Assembly (NCBI GenBank): GCA_013423325.1
Contig: BLJB01000008.1
Location: 124,001-188,000, forward strand
DNA from: Usnea hakonensis
Taxonomy: Eukaryota > Ascomycota > Lecanoromycetes > Lecanorales > Parmeliaceae
Direction of reading: 5' to 3'
Length of the DNA: 64,000 nucleotides
A program made the position numbers and the translations under genes. Shown here one piece after another: positions 60,169 to 64,000 of the stretch. Each line of letters starts with the position of its first letter. Positions within the stretch are counted from its first letter, which is position 1. Under the pieces are notes generated by a model, which had not been told where the DNA came from, did no database searches, and was given only the letters and a program-made list of their open reading frames with translations.

Positions 60169-62985
60169 ACTCAAACACCTCCACCCAGCCCCCGTCCATT
60201 TCCCCTCTTCCAAAACCTCCGCCACGCCCTCCAACAACTTCTCCTTGCCCATCTCCGTCTGCAATTTAATCATCCACTGCTCCCACGCCCAACTACCCAC
60301 CAAGCCAGCCATACTCGCCGCATCGGCGGTGCTGCCCACGGGGCCTTGCACAGCTTCGACTTTTATGGCCCCTTTTTCGATTCCGTTTTCAAAAGTCGAT
60401 ATGTTGGGCGGTGGCGTCTCAGGGAGCATATGTTGTTCCTTCGTAGGTGTGCCCATGGGTAAGAAAGTCCAAGCGCGTTTGATGTCGTCGAAGCCGGCGC
60501 GGCGGAGGCGGCCGAGAAAGGATTTCGTGGGCAAGGGATCGTAGCCGCGTGTTTTTAGGTTGAAGCCGAATTCTACGGAAACGGCAGTGCCGCGGGAACC
60601 GGCATTGACGACTTCGGAATCCATGAGGAAGTATTCGAGGTAGCCGCCTGGTTTCAGACAACGGAGGCATTCTTGAAGACATAGGTCGTATTCGTCCAGG
60701 TTGATGCCAAGACCTTGGGGTACGTCGCTTTTGAGATGGGAGAAGAGAGTCCGGGCGGAAATGGCGGAAAAATGATTGTTGGGGTAGGGGAGGGTGTAAA
60801 GCGAAGGAACTGTGTGCAGGCGGTGATTATGGGGACCACGAATTCTTGGTAGAAGGAGAGTGTCGGTAGTGCTTGCGGTGTAGACCTTGGCATTTGGGTA
60901 CTCACGGGAGCAGTGCCAGCCCCAATCAGCGGATGGCTGACCGCCAAGGTCAAGGACGCGAGGGAAAGCTCTGATTTTGCAACCTTCGATATCGTTAAGT
61001 GATGGGGCTTTAGCTATAGATCGGACCGCGGGACTGTTGAGGAGGCGGCCCCCACTTAGATACTTGGCTGCTTCAATGACCCAGATACTGGCGTTCACTT
61101 GCTCGAGGGCTTGGCGCTCTCTTTCGACACGTGCGAAGACTTCCTTTTCAGCGGTGCTCTCACCTATTGCATCTTTGCCAGGCATCATGGATATAGGTCG
61201 ATGCGGAGCTGGGCGGTTGACTTTCGCAATCTCGAATCGGCCCTGGAGCTGAGCAATGTGCTCGTGGGGGAGGCTGAAGCGCGCAGCTTGAAGTGAGTCG
61301 GACCTGGTGTGACGGTGTCTGAAGGGATCAACACGGCTCGACTGTCTTTTGATATGCTGGAAAGCGAGGTAGTAGATGGATTCTCCTTCCCCAGGTCTTT
61401 TACAAACTGGGTGATCTCGCTTTGCGACCTCGCTTTCTAGGAATTTCACTGCCTTTTTCATGGGCGCTTCCACCGAATCATTTCTAGTGTGGCTGCTACT
61501 TCTCTCAAGAGCCTTTCCTGTGCTAAGGCCCACTTCACTAGCAGGATAAGTCTCTCTCAAGGAAGACATGTACGACGTTTGAGCAGCAAGCCATGTACTT
61601 GTTCTATCTAGGCTTTTCTCGGCGCTTTCTTGGATCACTTGCTCATAGTTGTCGTCGTGATCGTCCAAAGGCGTAACGAGCGCGACTTGATGCACTTCTC
61701 CAATGCTGCGGCTCTCCGGAGACGGAACTTCCTCTACGAGACGCGGAGGTAATTGACGAGCGGTTGGTGGTCCATCTGTGTCATTGTCGTCCATTTCAAC
61801 GACCTGCTCAACGGTATCAGAAGTTTCTCTATTCCATGGGCATCTGTAGAATTGTTCGGCTGTGGTCGATGACGGTGGTACAGCGGACACAGGCAATGGC
61901 CCGTTGATACACCATGTATGCCTTGCATTCGCCCCTAATGAAGAGAAGAAGCCACCAGGAGATGGAATGCTGAGCCTTGATATGCTGTAGTCCGAGGTCT
62001 GGGACATTGGCGTTATATCTGCGCTTGATGGGCGAACGGGAAGTGGAAAGACTTCTTCCATTTCCTTTTCCGAATCCGTTGGGGAAGCGAATTCTGGTAC
62101 ATCGAGAGAAAGATGTTGCAGCGTGTCTAGCGCGCCTGGCGGTAGCTGGACACCGACGTCTGGCGAGTCCTCGACGGCTGGCACCGGACTATCTGAGAAA
62201 TCTCGTTCAGGATCAACCGCAAAATCGTGAACGCTAACGCAGTCTTCAGGGCTGAGACCTGACCCATGGTGTTGTCTAGACCCATCGTCGATTTGAACCC
62301 TGAGTTGTGGCCTGAATACTTTGTCACCGCTTTGTCTGTGCTCAACGTCCACTCCTCCCCACACATCACCAGCTTTCGGATGCGTATGTACGTCAGGTGT
62401 GACCGGCGCGCTTGTTCCAGCGAGGGGATCCGAATCAAGGCTCCCATTAAGCGAAGGCGGATTGCTTGTCGTGGGCAAGTCGCGATCTAGCATGAAGAGT
62501 GCTGCAGGTGAAATGGGTATTTTTGGTGGTCGCGGTGGGGAAATAGTGTGTTCCTTTTGTACCGTGGGCCAGTAGCTTGGTGATGGTATCACTAAGGTGG
62601 GTAATTGGGTTTGCTTCACCTTAGACAAGGTCGCTTCATTCGAGGACAAGGAGTGTATGCTGATTGAGGTCTGTATAGATGGAGCAATGTCCGAATCATC
62701 GTCGGATACATCGTACAGTTCATCGAAATCGCCTGAATTCCGATGCGTCCTGTAGTATGAGGAAATGGAGGAGGTCAATGATGGCACCGGTGAAGTGGAC
62801 TCTCTCGAGGGTGCGGGCGATAGATGTTGATTTCTTCCGCGAGCCTTGACCTCGGCCTCGCCTTCGCTACAGTTTTCTTCTTCGCAGCCACTAAATTCAT
62901 CTTCTATTATTGTATTAAGGATGTGCTTCCGGACCAGCCGGGAAGGAGATTCATATGTGGTAGCAGGCAGAAGATAAGCGTCCAT
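60142..62985 (-). CDS. Large protein with C-terminal SAM-dependent methyltransferase domain
   Basis: A single exon, 947 aa; the ATG at 62985 (MDAYLLPATTYES) is preferred to the codons open upstream, which lead into a hydrophobic, unlikely leader. Residues 1-600 are Ser/Pro/Asp-rich and disordered. A conserved-looking middle starts near ISMMPGKDAIGEST, and the methyltransferase domain lies at about 690-940. Within it FPRVLDLGGQPSADWGWHCS is motif I with the glycine loop, AKVYTAST follows, and LQECLRCLKPGGYLEYFLMDSEV is the usual motif near the end of the Rossmann fold, followed by GFDDIKRAWTFLPMG. It ends with TAG just after GWARKPLE. Relatives in fungi are class I methyltransferases of the LaeA/UMTA kind, but the substrate is unknown. 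It is divergent from the epimerase gene. Confidence 0.85.
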   Translation of the reverse strand: MDAYLLPATTYESPSRLVRKHILNTIIEDEFSGCEEENCSEGEAEVKARGRNQHLSPAPSRESTSPVPSLTSSISSYYRTHRNSGDFDELYDVSDDDSDIAPSIQTSISIHSLSSNEATLSKVKQTQLPTLVIPSPSYWPTVQKEHTISPPRPPKIPISPAALFMLDRDLPTTSNPPSLNGSLDSDPLAGTSAPVTPDVHTHPKAGDVWGGVDVEHRQSGDKVFRPQLRVQIDDGSRQHHGSGLSPEDCVSVHDFAVDPERDFSDSPVPAVEDSPDVGVQLPPGALDTLQHLSLDVPEFASPTDSEKEMEEVFPLPVRPSSADITPMSQTSDYSISRLSIPSPGGFFSSLGANARHTWCINGPLPVSAVPPSSTTAEQFYRCPWNRETSDTVEQVVEMDDNDTDGPPTARQLPPRLVEEVPSPESRSIGEVHQVALVTPLDDHDDNYEQVIQESAEKSLDRTSTWLAAQTSYMSSLRETYPASEVGLSTGKALERSSSHTRNDSVEAPMKKAVKFLESEVAKRDHPVCKRPGEGESIYYLAFQHIKRQSSRVDPFRHRHTRSDSLQAARFSLPHEHIAQLQGRFEIAKVNRPAPHRPISMMPGKDAIGESTAEKEVFARVERERQALEQVNASIWVIEAAKYLSGGRLLNSPAVRSIAKAPSLNDIEGCKIRAFPRVLDLGGQPSADWGWHCSREYPNAKVYTASTTDTLLLPRIRGPHNHRLHTVPSLYTLPYPNNHFSAISARTLFSHLKSDVPQGLGINLDEYDLCLQECLRCLKPGGYLEYFLMDSEVVNAGSRGTAVSVEFGFNLKTRGYDPLPTKSFLGRLRRAGFDDIKRAWTFLPMGTPTKEQHMLPETPPPNISTFENGIEKGAIKVEAVQGPVGSTADAASMAGLVGSWAWEQWMIKLQTEMGKEKLLEGVAEVLEEGKWTGAGWRCLSGWARKPLE

Positions 62986-63896
62986 GATGATCTCTATCAG
63001 GACCAAAAAGCCAGAAAAATGAGGGGTATTATTATGAAGAAAATATGTAAATGTCCGATCAACGGCACTGTAGATGGTTACTCGGTCGACGAGCAAGACC
63101 AACACGAAAATCACAGTATGAGAGAGAGAGACACAAAAAAGGAAAGAAATCTAAAAGCAGTAGCGAAGAGAGGCAAAGACGATGATGGAGGAGGTAGGCC
63201 GCGGCCACGATTTGGATATATATTTGGGACCAACAGCGGGGACAGCCATAGCAGCTGGAAGTGGGCGGTTGCAAAGACCGGGGTCAATGGTGGAATGCAG
63301 GAACAGGAGGAGACTAAAGAATAAAGCGCCGGAGTATTGGAGGTAGTACGAGAGATGAGAGGTGAAGCAGAGAGATCGAAGCCAATGGAAGCTATTGTTA
63401 ACAAGGACTAAGCATTAGTATTATCATGATTGGATGCGAGCTGCAGCTCTGTAAGCGCCCACTGTTACTATCTTGGGCTGCCATGCTAATATTATTAGTT
63501 TTTTTGGCTGAATGGTCCCACGTTGCGTCACACTGTTGGCTCAAATGCTCGATACAAAAGGCTCGATAAGAGGAAGAAAAGAAGTAGAAAGTTGTGGAAG
63601 AGATAGACGGTTATGTAGATGATCAAGACAAGTCTACATAGGTGCGTTGAATTTACTTTAGGGGAGCAGGCTGCAGGGTACCGAGCCTGCTCACCCGAGG
63701 ACCAATCAATCTCTCTCTCTTTAGCCGGGGTTCACCCGAGCCCCACCAAAAACTCTCTATCAGGGCGATAGTGCTTGCATACTCCAAAGGACGCGAGCGC
63801 ATAATTGCACTCTGGAATTGTGAGCACACGTACCTACGAGGTCAGCTCAATCATTAGCAGTGACCGTCCTTCGAAAGTCGTCTGCATTCAAAAGCC
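62986..63896. other. Divergent promoter region (methyltransferase / RPE)
   Basis: A 0.9-kb region between divergent starts. It has a CT run (63709-63721) and short inverted GC-rich words near 63666-63750. No gene or tRNA is recognised. Confidence 0.4.
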
Positions 63897-64000
63897 ATGA
63901 CTCCACCAGCTATCATAGCGCCCTCAATTCTCTCTGCAGACTTCGCAGCTTTAGGCGCTGCCTGCTCCGACACCATTGACAATGGCGCAGATTGGTGAGT
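63897..64000 (+). CDS. Ribulose-phosphate 3-epimerase, first exon (partial)
   Basis: ATG at 63897 starts MTPPAIIAPSILSADFAALG, the diagnostic N-terminus of ribulose-5-phosphate 3-epimerase (the PSILSADF motif with its active-site Ser). The exon ends at 63994 after GADW, with a GTGAGT donor at 63995; the rest lies beyond the window. The enzyme interconverts ribulose-5-phosphate and xylulose-5-phosphate in the cytosolic pentose phosphate pathway. Confidence 0.93.

Overview
This is nuclear DNA from a filamentous ascomycete (Pezizomycotina). The evidence is short introns (about 50-70 nt, GTRNGT...CTNAY...YAG), fungus-specific families (CYP53 and CYP52-type P450s, a Pex6 peroxin, kelch-transmembrane proteins, STAND/NLR proteins with NACHT-ankyrin or NB-ARC-TPR architecture) and long gene-free stretches rich in microsatellites and poly-C/poly-G. 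I cannot name class or species. No rRNA, tRNA, CRISPR array or intact transposon was recognised. Gene models were spliced by eye; every listed model keeps frame across all junctions unless I say it is broken.

Layout. 1-5.3 kb: a two-exon multi-pass membrane protein (+) and a four-exon phosphate:H+ symporter-like MFS transporter (-). 5.3-11.6 kb: a gene-poor, simple-repeat-rich region. 11.6-12.5 kb: a secreted Cys-rich protein whose frame is cut by a TAG just before what reads as a GPI-anchor signal. 12.5-16.1 kb: low-complexity DNA, a possible 181-bp inverted-repeat (MITE-like) element and one low-complexity ORF. 16.2-20.0 kb: an intact benzoate-4-hydroxylase-type CYP53 and, head-to-tail behind it, a decayed CYP52-like P450. 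20.6-26.1 kb: two tandem paralogues sharing an N-terminal alpha/beta-hydrolase domain, one a complete hydrolase-NB-ARC-TPR NLR and one the hydrolase alone. 27.5-32.8 kb: an amino-acid/GABA-type permease (-) divergent from a kelch-repeat membrane protein (+). 33.8-37.1 kb: a NACHT-ankyrin protein. 37.1-44.4 kb: simple repeats, a small charged ORF, a sterol-esterase-type lipase and a membrane-anchored alpha/beta hydrolase. 45.0-49.4 kb: PEX6. 50.1-53.7 kb: a 12-exon HLTF/Rad5-like SNF2 ATPase (-), divergent from 54.4-58.7 kb: a seven-exon NACHT-C2H2-ankyrin protein with near-identical tandem repeats and a TAG inside its Gln-rich tail. 58.8-60.1 kb: a relic region with a duplicated copy of the neighbouring methyltransferase 3' end. 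60.1-63.0 kb: a large SAM-dependent methyltransferase (-), divergent from the first exon of ribulose-phosphate 3-epimerase (+) that runs off the window.

The metabolic and housekeeping genes (PEX6, RPE, SNF2, lipase, transporters) look ordinary. The accessory interest lies in three STAND/NLR-type genes plus a stand-alone hydrolase paralogue, interspersed with gene decay, recent repeat amplification and local duplication. This pattern fits fast-evolving non-self-recognition loci. Two of the accessory genes have an in-frame TAG followed by a plausible remaining C-terminus; both could be single CAG-to-TAG changes.
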